This document shows, in pieces, positions 24,261 through 37,690 of a stretch of 64,000 bases of DNA (position 1 is its first letter; the number at the start of each line of letters is the position of its first letter). The stretch lies in contig NC_054083.1 in assembly GCF_017562075.2 (NCBI RefSeq), positions 46,183,269 through 46,247,268 on the forward strand, read 5' to 3'. The translations under genes were made by a program, and so were the position numbers. Source of the DNA: Anopheles merus. Taxonomy: Eukaryota; Arthropoda; Insecta; Diptera; Culicidae. The notes beneath the pieces were generated by a model that had not been told where the DNA came from, searched no databases, and saw nothing but the letters and a program-made list of their open reading frames with translations.

Positions 24261-26400
24261 GGGATATGAGTAACAAATGAAGTGGAGTTAGCAATGTGAC
24301 AAACGAACATAGCATGCTAGCATGCTTATTAAGCATAGCCGTCTGTCGCTTGGGCTACCAGCACATGAGCAGGGCATGGTGTTCAATAATGGAAGCGAAG
24401 GTTTCTAGTTAGCTCCCGTACTGATGGGCACTCATTCGTCAGCCGTAATTAGAGTGGGTGAAGTAGATCAAGGAAAAACAGGAGGTTTTGTGCGGATAGG
24501 TATAAGGTAGTATGAAAAAATTGCTTGTGTTTTTGACTTTTGGAAAAAATAACCCTTTCCTTTAGCTTTGTGGACGTGGATTTGCACTGTAAAGGTAGAG
24601 TAGACATGTGCTCAAAGAGCATGGAATTATTTATTTACCTGCGTGGCAGTGTGATAGCTTGTTAACCTTGACCTGGTGCTTAATTTAGGTATGGTTGAAG
24701 ATGAACGTCCCAGCAATCTAATTTATCTTATTTTCTTTTGGAAGATTCTGGACTATTTTTACACCGAAGGTATTGTTTGAGAGAATGCTACAATGCTACA
24801 TGGAAGACCATCTTCTCAAACTGATTACTTAGAATTATTGATATTTTAAGCATTATTTGTCTTCTTGAACATGTTTGCAACCATGACTATTTTCTAAGAA
24901 CAAGGATTGAAACCGTGAAGCCTTTTGTTGGAATTAGTTATTTTGCATAAAAACGAACCGCTCATATTTATAGCCATCTTCCAATGAATTAGGAAAGTAT
25001 TTTGTAGTCCAAGTCCAAGAAATTTGTCTACGATGATTTTCAAGAATTTAAGTATTGAGCGTTTTGAATTTCGGTTGTAGTGTTTAGCCATTTTCATGAT
25101 TCTGGAAATTCTAAAAAATGTCATATTGGTAGCAAAAACATGGCTTTATTTGCAACTCACTTTAGGAAAATATTATTCCCTATACTCTTACCGACTTTAA
25201 ACACCAATTTGCGCACGAGCACAATGCACAAGAATGTCAATATGAATCAAACGCGAGCAGGAATCGCTCACGCAACAAGCAGCTCTTTCCATTTTATTTT
25301 TTTTTTTTTTGCTCGGCTGCATATCTCGGATCCATTCACGTGAAAACTTAATCAACAAATTTCACAAAAGCACAAACATTCTATCCTCCTAAACCCTCTG
25401 GAATGGAAAATGATGTTCTGCCAAACTGCAATCTTCGCGATGAAAGCGAAACGCCACGATTTGATTTCTCGTACCGAGAAGAGATGGGCGCACCCCTGGC
25501 AACAACAAAACACTTCCTTTAGCGCATCCGCAACCGAGCAACAAACATGCACGATCTCACGTGCACACGAAACCGGCAGAGCCAGCCAACATTCGCCACC
25601 CAACCACTTCACACCACCTTACGAACCAAAAAAGGGCAGGGAAGCACCGCCACTGCTGCACCGAAGTAGTGCAATGCCGCGCGATACAAACAGCTCGAAT
25701 CTGAACTGTTGATGACGTGCATTGAATTTCGAGCGGGATAGGATAAAATCGAAATACGATACATCTTGATTGTTATTGTGTGCTTTTGGGTTTGCCTCAC
25801 GCTGCCACCCTGCGATGCCGTGAAGCGTCCCCCTCCCCATTCGCCATATCCCAAGTCATCGCATGTTTGCGAGAATTTGCATACGCCGTTTGCATCAGCC
25901 AGTGAAGCATTTGCCGGAACTTTTGCTCGGCTCTGCACTGGCGGGCTGGGTCCTTTTTCCGACTTGAAAACAGTTGCCGGAAGCAAGCCGCTCCGAGAAA
26001 AAAAAAGGGGAAAACCGATCCGGTCTTGGTGTACCCAACGAAAGGTAGCTGGAAACTAGTTTTGCCTTGCCAGTGTTCAATATTTGACTGGTGGTGAGTG
26101 AGCGTTCTTGTGTGGGGGGGGGGGGGGCGAATCGTCCCGGGTGAAATTCAGAAGACGTGGGCAGCAGTGCACATATTCAATGTTTAGGAAAAGTATACAA
26201 TCAGACAGCTGCATCTTTCTGAGAATGCAATAAGAATCCGTTTGAAGATCCTTAAACTGTACAGCAATTCAAATTGGTCGGAACACTCTAAGGAAGAACT
26301 TTTAAAGCGCTATTTGAATAATGAAATATATATCAAAATTCCACTTTAAAATATTTTATAATTCCAACAAGATAAAGCCATTCCATCATCTTCATTAGCT
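24261..26400. other. Non-coding sequence
   Basis: Mixed composition, AT-rich at 24450-25400. A 16-bp perfect palindrome lies at 24311-24326 and a G run at 26116-26127. No exon supported. Confidence 0.5.
24311..24326. repeat. 16-bp perfect palindrome
   Basis: AGCATGCTAGCATGCT is its own reverse complement and contains two SphI-like GCATGC words. No role can be assigned. Confidence 0.85.
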
Positions 26401-27284
26401 TGTAAGTGCTCAATCTGCAGACACCGTACCGACAGCTTCGTAACGTAGACGTACGCTGACAAACCGACCTTTCCGACTTCCCAATCGAACTGACGTTGAC
26501 AGAAGAAATAGTGTTTTCTTTCTATCCCTGCTGGCTGCAGGGCTCCTTCCGTACCGTTTGCTATTTGTCAAACTCAAGGAAACTTCAGCCTTCTTCAATT
26601 GATGCCACGACACGCTGCACGACCTGCTCTTCCTCCTCCCACCCACTTTCAGTGGCAGAATTCATGAGCTTGCAGTTTGTGCGACTACGAAGGCAAAGAC
26701 GAATGAGCACGAGCACCGGCACTCACCCTCTGCCCACCGATGCTCGATGCCTTCGCACAAGCGTCACTGCAGGCCAGGAGCCGCTCACCAAGAATGGTGG
26801 CGGTGGTGATTGCCAGCAAATTTCATTGCGATTGACTTTGACACATGTTTCTGCGTTTGACGAAAGTGGAGCCGGTAGCGTTCGAGAGTGGATGAGACAG
26901 AGAGAGAGTGAGAGGAACCTGTCCCGGAAACGTGCACTACACTGGTTAGCCGTCGACAGTCGAACCGGAAACACTTTCCGGCCGAGAGTCGAGAACTGGA
27001 TTCGAATGGAATGCTTTCATCATTGTTATCGGAAGTACCTAGCGGTGGTGGTTTTCTTTTCCCTTTGCCCTGGAACGATAGTTGGGGATTTGTTGTCTTT
27101 CGCTTTTTCTTCCTCCACCACTGCAATAGCTCAAACATGGTTAGCTGCGTCGTTGCTGTTGGGTGTGAAGCATGTGCGCTGTGGGAAGAAGGTGGCTTGC
27201 CACTGCAAACATTCTTACGCTTCGTACACAAATGCTCCAGTCGTTGCAGCTCGTTGTTTCTTTTTGCATCACATTGATTCTTTT

Positions 27285-27287
<3 letters not shown>

Positions 27288-27335
<48 letters not shown>
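27288..27335 (+). repeat. (CA)n microsatellite
   Basis: Forty-eight bases of pure CA. It forms the C-terminal Thr-His tail of a long plus-strand open frame (26496-27353), which is therefore not believed. Confidence 0.95.
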
Positions 27336-27342
<7 letters not shown>

Positions 27343-28449
27343 GACAGGAATGAAGATTGGTTAGAATTCCAACAAACAAGCACGATCTCGTTAGTGCGTT
27401 TCGGCTACCTCCCTCGGCCCAGGCTTGTTTGAGCTATTTGTTTTCCATTTTCCGTGCGATCGTGTCATCGAGAACGATGCGCGGTTCAAGAGATTTCACT
27501 CAAGTCAAGTCAACGGAAGGCACGGAAGCGCACCGTTCGGATGGTGTGATGGCAACACCCAGGTGCATTGCATTTTCTTGCGTTGCAGGGTTGGCTCGTT
27601 GTTGTGCTGTTTTGATGCAATTCTCGATGCTCTGTAGTTGAACGCAAATAACAGGACGATTGACAGGCTTCAAAACGTGTCACGATATAATTCCAGTGAT
27701 GAATGCTCTGGTATGTCGATGGTAGACTGTGGTTAGAGTTACGTGTTTTCCTTAAATTAGGTATATTTAAGTAAACATAGATGAAGAGAAATCATGCGAT
27801 TCTTGATCTAATGCAAAAGACTTGCAAGAAAAAGAGTATTTAATGATTTTAGAACACAATAATAGAATCTTTAAAAGACCTTCAAATACTATCTTTAAAA
27901 TTAACCTAATACTTCTTCTCAAAACTCCAAAAACACATCAACCAATAGTCTTGCCCCACTTACCAATCAAATGCATGTGCTCAGCAAAACCTGTATCATT
28001 TGCCAACAAACGATTGCCCAAAAGCATAGACAACGCTCAAAGCAGTAACCACCTAGCCAAAGTAAACTAAACAACAAAACACACTTATCTAAAACTACAA
28101 ACCCAAGTATCAGGCGTACTGCTCTTCATTCTGGAGTTTCTTCTACAAATCGCAATCGCTATCTGTCGTGACAGAGCAGACTGGTGAACAGCTTTTCACT
28201 TGAAAACTTGAACATTTCGCCCCCTTCACCCTACATTACTTCCTACTTTCGCAAAGTGGCATTGGCAAAAGATTCACTCGACTTTACGATTTTACCCCAA
28301 GCCAGGTGAAGCAAGGCGGTAAGGAAAGAAATGCTTTGCAAAAGAACCGAACGAACACAGCCGAAAACAATGGTAAGCTGTTTTAAAATCAGAACCGGTC
28401 ACGGTACGATATAGCAAAACAAAGACCAATTGTGTTGTTGGCTGTGTGT

Positions 28450-28472
28450 TTGTGTGTGTGTGTGTGTGTGTG
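28450..28472 (+). repeat. (TG)n microsatellite
   Basis: About eleven TG units. Confidence 0.9.
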
Positions 28473-28810
28473 CAGACAAAGCTCGAGCGACCCAGATTTG
28501 CCCGTCGACCGGCACGTTTCGAAACGAGGTGCAAAGATTTGGCACCCGATAAGAACCGATAAGAGCGTGATCGAGCTGAACACGATGCGAAGAGTGCAAG
28601 CAGTAGAGAGAAGTCGATTTTGCGCAACTTTTAAAGTTCATTCACTCTTTTGTGTATTTAAATTTAACCATGAAAAACTGTGCATAGGAGCTGTGAGCAA
28701 ACAACTACCACAAAGCGTAGAACGATTTTGATTGGTAAAATAAAACACAAAAAAAAACTCTTTAATAAAACTGCTGCAGTAGAATTTCCTTCGCAAACAT
28801 TGCTTCGCTT

Positions 28811-28817
28811 TCCCTCC

Positions 28818-28902
<85 letters not shown>
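28811..28902 (+). repeat. (CT)n microsatellite with interruptions
   Basis: About 92 bases of CT with a few CCC and TTT interruptions. The minus strand is a long GA tract. Confidence 0.95.
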
Positions 28903-31441
28903 ACCACGGATGGATGTAATATGACCCCAACAGGCATCATTTTACATCCCATAAAACCCAAAAAACACAAAACCTAACTCTCGTAAAAAAGAGTAACGTT
29001 ACCAGTCTGCATCTGCTTACAAAATAACCATAATTGAAAGCAAACCAAACGATTCAAATTGCTCTCTTTGTATGTTTGTTACCCGTCTCGTAGCCAAACA
29101 CACACACACACACACACACCGGTCAAAGCGCCGCAAGTATCGATCTGCATACATCGGGTTGCAGTTGGCCCAAAACCATTTCCCTCAAGGTTTCCCTGGT
29201 CACGGCGTACCTTCTCGCTCCCAATTTCAATCCTATTATTTGGGGCATCAAAGACATGTGTATTTATTTAGGGCATCCCGGCGTACCTTCCGGCCCCCGG
29301 GGGTTGGGGGTGAAAAAAGCGCAACTCCATCATCGGTCGTCAGCAGGCGGGCACCGGGCCGAACGGTGGCAGTAAAACAATCCTTGCCCAATTTCCTGTT
29401 TTCCTGCCCCTCTGCTCGCCCTACCTACCTCAGCCTACATGCTGTGTGCGTGATGGGGTTGCCTGCCCTGCGAATCGTGCCCGTTTCGTACCCTTCCAAC
29501 ATGCATAGGAATTGATTTATTTTACTATCTCCTTCCCGGCCGCATTGGCCTACAGCGACCGAGGATGGGTGTGTTGGTGTGTGTGTGTGTGTTCGATCAT
29601 TTCGGGCTTTCGGGCAGGTTGTAACGCAACTCAGCGCATACCTTTTTCATCAAGGATGGGTGTATGTGTGTGTGCTGGGGCTATTTTTATTTAATCCTGC
29701 CGTGTGGTACGGAAAACCGTTCCATCATTGACCCAGGTTCTGGTACGGTTGCACAGGGCTTTGTTATTCGGGCTGGCCGAGGCTTGGTCGGAGCCAAACA
29801 TCCCATCTTCCCCTGGTGGGTAGATGCAGGAAAGGGATGGAGTTTCATCGTAAAGACAACGATTCATTTAGTGGTTTTCCACGTGTCGTGAGAAAAGGGT
29901 TAAAACCGCCTCAAAAACCGATGCTGGGGCAGATGCCTTTTTGGGAGAGGAAATTGTTAAGGTAAACCACACACACGCACACACACACATGCACACCTTC
30001 AGCCTCTCGAAATAGTTGGGATAAGAATCTGCTCAGGTTTGAAGTCTTCCGCCCCGGGGCGCATGAGATCAACGCCTAAATGTAGGCAACGGGAGGCTTT
30101 AATCGAGATGAAAAATTCATCGACTTCTCACACCGGCGGTAAGCAATCGGCAGCAGGCCGTGATGGTAGGCCTATTTTCTTGGTAGGCAAGCACGGTTTA
30201 AGGATCAGTTCCGTTGAACCCTTTTGTTGCCTATTGGCCGTATGGGATCGTTATCTTTCGTGTATTTTAAAATCAAAGCAAAGTATCTGCTGATGAATGG
30301 AACACGAACCGCTGCTCTTCCTACTAAATTGTAAAGCTCGATTCTTGTACGGTAAACATTCATTACAGATCGTTTTGTTCGCTCCAATACAATGGAATCA
30401 ATAGCCGATTTCGGGGAAAAACGAACCCAAGGGAAAATTATATTAAAGTGGATTGCTCTGCACTGTCGTTCTCGTGCTGCTTCCTTTGTATTGTAGAAGG
30501 AAACGATGGAAAACATTGAAAATAAAGTTTTCCTTTTTATACCACAAAACACACTCACACACAGAAGCAACTCCACAAGCAGGACTCGCTTCACTCTACT
30601 CGCTACTTAAACTAACTATCATCATCATCAACATCAACGACATTAGAACCGTTCATGATCGTTTCGAGCTTGGTTGATCACTAAGCACGGAAGAGCCGGA
30701 ACAGCAGCAACCGCTTGTTGTGTGTGTGTGTGTTTGTGTGCTGTACACCGGAAACCGAAAGGAGGAAGAAAACTATCTCTACGTTGAAATGGTTAGAAAC
30801 ACACACAGACACAGTGCCCGAGTGCGTGCATGCACACATGAGATCGACACAGTCGGTCTCGCCGTGGGATGGACGGAACGTGCGACGTGGGCAAAGTAAT
30901 TTCGAAGAAAAACTTCTCCTTTCAGTTCCGCAGTTTCGCAACAAGCCAAGCCCAAGCGGGGTAGAGGGAGTGGGAAGGTTGTCACTTTTCATCAGTGCAG
31001 TTTGTTACGGAAGGAAAATTATCTTGCAAGCAAGCTGTTCCCATCCGCTGCCGCCAGGTCCACGCCAACTCCACTCCAACTGTCGGTCGTGCTCATTTGG
31101 AAAAACGATGAACCCAGGAAAGTGCATCCAGCAGGACTACTGGTGCCACACACACACAACCGCACCATAGCACTGAGCATAAAAAACACACACACTCACC
31201 ACACACTTCCTTGCAGCCTTCTTCAGCAAACCGCTCGAAAAAAAACTCCTCCTCCTCCCCATTCTTTAACGGGAATTCGTTGCAGCGTAATAAGTGCAGG
31301 GAAAGGCGAGGAAAGGCGTGTGGGTTGAAACGAATCATGGTTTTGCATGCAAAAACCCCTGGTGCTTTGCTGCAGGCGCCTCATACAAGGGGAAATGTGT
31401 GAAAGTTTTCCCTCTTATTGTTGCAAGCTGAAAGGCAGCAT

Positions 31442-31444
<3 letters not shown>

Positions 31445-31510
<66 letters not shown>
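31445..31510 (+). repeat. (TG)n microsatellite
   Basis: Sixty-six bases of pure TG. Confidence 0.95.
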
Positions 31511-31511
<1 letters not shown>

Positions 31512-33306
31512 CCAAAGGGAAAGTGCCATAGAAATCAGTAGTTTTCCTCCACTCTAACCACTCACCCTCATCATCGTCATCATCATCACCACCGTCGTCG
31601 TGGTTGTCGTTGTCGCTGTCGCCGTCGTCAACCGGCTCTCGAGGGACGGAAGCAATTTTCCACGCTTTACCCTTGCATACACGCGACCAAAATCGGTCAC
31701 GGCGCTCGGTGGCATATAAAGAGTGCCACCTCACGCCTTGTACCCACCGCCTCGAAAAACACGGAGCCCGGTGGGTAAAAGCTGCCCGGGGAAACTTTTC
31801 GTGAAAAGGAACTGGAGTGAAGGGCAAAGTATGCAAATTGCTTCGGAAACGTGACATCGACTAGTGTATGACTCATATGAGATTTGGGGTAGGGTGGCAA
31901 CGGAAGGGAAGGTTAAGTTTGGCACATCGACTACGGCGTCCAAGGTTTGCCGTCGGTGCAAGCTACAGTTTAGTTGGCGGGTTTTTTTCCCATCTTCTGG
32001 TACCCAATTTTCCTTGTATCACCTTTTTTTTTTCTTCGTGTCCTCCTTTTCTTCCACTAATTCATGTATCAACACTGGAAAATCGATCCGGTGCCACTAT
32101 CGTTTGGTTGACGATGAAGATAATTTGCTTTCGGCACTCTGGGAAGGGGAGAAATTGCAATAAGCTCGCCAGTAAAAGCAAAAAAACAGCCCCGGGCGAG
32201 GAAGGAAAACCTATCCCGCGGGGCAAGATTACAGCAAACTTTCAGCGATGGCAAGCGACCATGAGTTATGATGGGTTGTTTTAAAATTAACCGATGGAAC
32301 CACTTAGTGCGAGCAACGGGAAGCAAATCAGGGAGAAAAAATCGTTCATTTTCATCCGTGCCAAAGAAAACGGAAACTTGCATCCATCTCGCACGGTGGT
32401 GCTTGGCTTTAGGGAAAGAGATTTTCCCACCGCTCTGCTGGGGATTGGGAAATTTTTAATCCAATCTATGAAGTGCGGTAGTTGAATTACTCCTTCCCAT
32501 CGTGAGCGGGCCAACTTTTTCCCACCTTCACGCGTAAGCTTGCCTGCCAGCTTTCACGAACAGGGAATAAATCTGGGTGCCATTAAAAGCATTGCAATAC
32601 ATTTTTATAGCAGCTGTTTGGGAGGGTAATCGGCACGCTAGCTCGCCTTTGGAGGGCCGATTTGTTTGCTCGTTTTAGGCACAATTCAATTTAAAACCTA
32701 TTCCAAGGCGAAACCCCCACAGCCGGGGAAGCCAAATGTGATTGAAATTATGTGAGTGTGTGTGTGTGCGGAGGGCAAATATTCAATCCATCGGCACGAA
32801 CGGCATTTTCATCCGGATAATAATCAAGCGTGTCAATGTGACGGGCGAGTTCGTTGGCGCTCGCTTGTTTCTCCAACCAATGGGGCACGGGGGCTTTCCC
32901 TGTGCTCACTGTACACACATACACGCGTTATCGCAGGCCATAACCATTTTCTCCGAAACTTCGAAATGGCCCTTCCATCGCACTCCATTGCATCGCCAGA
33001 CCAGAAGTAACGATCGTACGTGAAAAATAATGCTAATAAAATGTGTTTCACCTCTCAAAAATGAAGCCTCGAGCCAGGTGCGTGTGTGTGTGGTTCCAAC
33101 CGGGGTAGCCAGAGTTATTATGCTGTCCCACTTCCCACCACCCCAAACATGCCCCCCTGTTTTTGATAAACAACAAAAAAAGCGGGAAAAAAGAGTGAAA
33201 GAAAACCAAACCGGTTTGCGTTGCGGTGCAAGGTGAAAGCTTTCCCCCCCGGGAGCGAAAAATAAAAGCCTTTCGACGGCTCTCGCTCCGTGCGTGAGAG
33301 AGTGAA

Positions 33307-33332
33307 AGAGAGAGAGAGAGAGAGAGAGAGAG
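33307..33332 (+). repeat. (AG)n microsatellite
   Basis: Twenty-six bases of AG, the only sizeable GA tract on the plus strand; the others read CT. Confidence 0.9.
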
Positions 33333-34991
33333 CGAGGCAGTAGAAGAAACACACTTGCCCGATAACCGGTGGTTAGGCGGAGAACCGGCCAAGACCTTTT
33401 AGCTTCGCTGGCGAATGATGTAGACACGTACGGTGTAACCTGCCATTCATCAAATTAAGCAACCCTTAAGTGCCAACCCGAGAGGGGTTGGAGGGGGCGG
33501 TTGGTGGTGATTCAGTTCTCGGTCGAGGTCCACCACTGTTCCCGGCATCCGGTGGATTACCCGTTGACGTTCGTTAGACCACCGTTTTTGCGAGTTCTCG
33601 CAGGAAAATCGTCCTAAGATACACTCCCGAGCAGTCGAGACTGTAAGGACCGCATAGTGGTAGGGATGGAAGTTTACTGGGGAGGGTGAACAAGTTGTAC
33701 ATGGTTTGAAAAGGAAAACTAACACACCCACTCACCGGGCCAGATGAATAGATGAAGCGTTTCGTCACCCACCGCCAGCAGCCGAGCGTCTCCGCACAAA
33801 CGGCTGTCAGACGGAATGTTGCAAAAATGGTTTCGTAATGGTTTTGCTACTCTTTCTCGTTCTCTCTCTCTCACCTGCTACGGGTGCTTTTGTTCTTATG
33901 ATTACGTTCGTCCAGGTGGCACTGGTACGCGCATGCTTTTATTCTCTCTCCTCCCCCCTGTCCCCGCCAGCGCTCTAAGTGGGTGAGTGTGTTGCGAACT
34001 TTTTTTATTATTGTTTTCCATCAAAGATAACCCTAATGTAAGGGAAGGATTAAATAAGCGCTCCGGCCGTACAGCTGCTGCTTACCCTCTGACCTTTCAA
34101 CGCGCACTGTCCTTCATCTTTTTTTTTTTTTATTCATTTCCCACAAACGACAGGAAATGCAACCCTTTTTTTTCTCGCCCGCAAGTACAGAGCAGTTGAG
34201 CGGTCTATTGTGAGTGCTTGTTCCTTGTGCTTAACGTCGTCTCGTGTGTAGTGTACATTTGATTTATAATAGTTTTTTTTTTTGGCGTGAAAAGTACATG
34301 CGTAGCTGCCTTCCTTCTTGTAGTTTGCTGCTAATTTACCACAAAGAGCAACCGGCATTACAATTCCTGGAAATACGACTCACAGCATCGGGTGGTTTCC
34401 TTTATGCACTACATGCTTCGCTGGATGAAATTTTTGTAACTATGCATGCCACTTGTTCCTTCAAACTAGAACAAAAGCTTTCATCTGAAACTTATCACAT
34501 TAACAGTAGCATGGCGAAACAATTGAAGCTTGTCCAGGTTTACTTAAGCCACCTTGGTTTGGCATAATTAAACAGCTTAACTGCGTTTTTCTCTGTGCAA
34601 CATTTTTGAGGCTTTGATCATTGACAAATGTCAGTGACATCGCCAAGATCATATTGAAAAAAAGACCAGCAATTTCTTACTTTCTCACCCATTATTGAGC
34701 TCCATCAGCACACCACTATCTATTTGCATAGCAACCCTGTATCATGCAGCTCGTATGATGTCCGAGCGTTCCAGCATAATTAGACAACCAACTGTGCTAC
34801 TTCCCTTTGTCCCGCATAAATCTACCCTCTGCACAATCGCTTAGCATAATGCCGCATCGGCGTAAACCTTCCACCCTGCCAGCGGTGGTACAAACGAGTG
34901 AAAAGGATGGAGCTCATCGGCATTATCGATCTGTGGGAAAAACTTCGTCCTTCCTTAAATCCCCTCCCCGACACAACCAGCTGGCTAGATA

Positions 34992-35236
34992 CAGGGTTTC
35001 CCACGATTTATTGGTCGGTTCCCATCAATTTTTGGTGGGTTCCCATATTTTGTTGATGCGTTCCCACGATTTTTTGGTCGTTTCCCAGAATTTTTTGGTC
35101 CAATTGTATTGATATCCAATCGGAAAATGCCAATAAATTATGGGAACGAACCAAAAATCTATGGGATACGACCAAAAAATCGTGGGAACGCACCAAAAAA
35201 TCATGGGAACTGACCAATAAATCGTGGGAAACCCTG
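34992..35236 (-). mobile_element. Palindromic 21-bp-unit MITE, family B, copy 3 (inverted)
   Basis: A 245-bp copy bordered by TA (34990-34991 and 35237-35238), inverted relative to copies 1 and 2: its left arm matches the reverse complement of their right arms. Units are the most regular of the three copies, five to six per arm, with GTTCCCACGATTTTTTGGTC as a good representative. The centre reads GGTCCAATTGTATTGATATC. Regular units and intact termini suggest it is closest to the ancestral form. Confidence 0.92.
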
Positions 35237-37547
35237 TATAACTGGCTGTTGCGAGTGCGACCGGCACAAGCAGAAGAAGAAAAAACACCAAAAAACAAAG
35301 CGTACCACACAGAGCAACACCTTTTCGGCCACCGGGTTGCGGCAAACATCATTGGCGAAACCATCATTAGGAACATCGCGCCAAGCATCAGCATAGGCGC
35401 GGCAGCATGATTTTTCCTGTCTCTCTGACCCACTGGCAGCTTTAATTCTCGCCGTCAGAGCCCCGTTCGCGTGTGGTGGGATGAAGTTAATGAACTTCTA
35501 ACCTGATTCTGTTTAATCAGCTAGCGAGGGGCGCGTGGGCAAAGGCTGGGGGTTTAATTAAAAATATCTTTCACAGCTCCCTCCCCGAGACCTGTGCCAT
35601 CCCGTTGTGTAGGAGGATGATTTAAAACGACTGACTGTAGCGTCCAATCCAGCTTCGAAAGTTTCTTGTGAGCCGTTAGTGACGATTAAATTTTCACCCA
35701 AAACAATCGTTATGTAAATAAAGCAAATTTAATCACTTCCAAAAACAAGACCACTCAATACTGTCGCACCCCTTTCCAGCCCGAGTCTACATGTGCGGGC
35801 CAGTAAATCAACGATTAAATCCACTCTCATCAATTACACCCTGCCCTGGTGCACGGAAATGTGTTGGGCATATTTTACACGATTGAGAAATGACCCCCAT
35901 TACGGCCGATTAGGCCTTCCATTGCTTACAATTATTCAATTTTTTCTCGTACGCTAAGGTAACCGAAATACTTCGCTTCATCATGCAACTGGCCGCGTGT
36001 TACGGCCTGGTTCCTGGTGCTTGCCTGGTGAAAGGTTTCAGCGAGCCTAGGCGGTGAGAGCGCCTAGCAGCAACACCGCCTTCATTTGTGCTTGATTTGG
36101 GTGATTTTGCTCGATTCGTGGCCTTTCCAGTAATCATCTCCAATCATCTCGTTAGGAGGCCTATATTATGGGCGAGCCGGTTTTTGTGACCTTTCCGAAA
36201 ATGAGACAATGACGAATGGAGTCTTTTACGTGAAGTATTGTGCTGTTAACACATTGTTCAGAAATGCTGCATGAATTCAACATTAAAGCCAAGCTTTAAA
36301 ACCTTCCAGTGCCTGTCAAGTGTAGCTGAACAGTCCAGCGCGAGGTTTTGATGATTCACACCTCCCTAACCACATGCTAGATGAGCTACGCCGGGGATGG
36401 GATTAAAATTTAATTGTTAAATTGTCTCTTAAATTCTGCCATCCCCCATGTCTCCCTATAGCTCCCTCATTGGCTTGGCATTCGCTAACTGTCCTGTCAC
36501 CGATCTTAATGACGTTAATTTCAAACGGAGGCGTGTCTGTCGGATCGCAACCCCTGGGCGGGAGAGATGCGCGTCACGTTACGCGTGATGGAAGCGGACC
36601 GGATGGAAACCGCGATGGTAAGCGAGGATAGCAAGGGAACCTCGCTGCCTTGAAGGATATCAAAAATCTAAATTTGATTAATGAACGGTTTCGGCAAAGT
36701 GGCGTAAGCCGATCCCAGCCAGCCGAGGCCGACTGTTTAGCATAATCAAATTTATAGCTTCCGATAGCTTTAATCTAACCTTTGCGCGGGAGACCGTGGT
36801 TTTGGCGCAAGAAAACCACTGACTCAACACTCCGCAGCGGCGTCGTCGTCGCGGGTGGAAATGTCAGCAGTCTCTTTGTGTACACGCAACGCCACACAAA
36901 AGGGGAACGCCGATACTGCCGGGTCAAACCGGTGGTTTTTGCGTTGACGCGGCGAACGGCGAATGTCAGTTAATTTCCTCCGTTTTGCGCTAGCAGGCGC
37001 CTGCTAGCTGATGATTCCCCGCGTACATTGCATATATTTAGGCGCGTTCGTTTGCGCTTGCCAAAGGAGCATTGAGCAAAATGGTCCGTTTCGGGGGCTA
37101 AATGGTACGGAAGAATGTGCCCTGTGTAACGTTCACGAACGGTGTGCTTTTACCCATTGGAAAAGTTGTAAAAAAATATCAAAAATGAGAGAGCAACAAA
37201 AAAAAACGAGCAGGAAAAGCTGGCCAGGAAATACCGTTCCTGGTTGCACTTTGCCTTTCACTGCGAGATGAATAGCAATTTTGCACGAGCCATTGCGTTT
37301 TCTTCTCTCCTTTTACCGGGTTGCTTGGACTGTTTGTGCTCGGGGAAAATCCTAATCCTGCTCGCGGCTATTACACACACACACAGCTTCACACATAAAC
37401 ACACACACACACAGCACAGCTTCCATCCGTTTGTGCAAGGTCGGTGTAAACGTAAACGTGCACCGTATGTCTTCTTTTCTGGCCGCTGGGCCAGAACATC
37501 CAGCGGCAGAATGTTGGTCGGACAGACTAACCGCACAAACGTACAAC

Positions 37548-37690
<143 letters not shown>

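Larger units (their letters stand above)
26401..34989. other. Non-coding sequence rich in microsatellites
   Basis: Holds the (CA)n run at 27288-27335, the (TG)n runs at 28450-28472 and 31445-31510, the (CT)n tract at 28811-28902, the (CA)n run at 29098-29119 and the (GA)n run at 33307-33332. Open frames here either run through these repeats or overlap frames on the other strand. No exon with start or splice support was found. Confidence 0.5.

Noticed and set aside
24644..24667. TGGCAGTGTGATAGCTTGTT resembles miR-34
   Set aside because: No complementary arm lies within 80 bp on either side, so no hairpin; the match includes differences after the seed.
25766..26059. Signal-peptide-like frame IVIVCFWVCLTLPPCDA
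   Set aside because: No ATG: the frame opens at a TTG shortly after an in-frame stop, and no acceptor is evident.
26496..27353. Open frame of 285 codons, plus strand
   Set aside because: Its tail is translated (CA)n, no domain is recognisable, and frames on the other strand are equally open.
28292..28627. Minus-strand frame with a hydrophobic start FSLLLALFASCSA
   Set aside because: It begins at TTG just after a TAA stop and runs into translated CA repeat.
31714..31720. TATAAAG as a possible core promoter
   Set aside because: No initiator at the proper distance and no downstream exon.
31381..31857. Minus-strand frame with an Asp-rich segment
   Set aside because: The Asp run comes from trinucleotide repeats and the tail from (TG)n.
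34733..34741. AACCCTGTA, like the right end of the CAGGGTTT MITEs
   Set aside because: No inverted partner end and no 21-bp units upstream.
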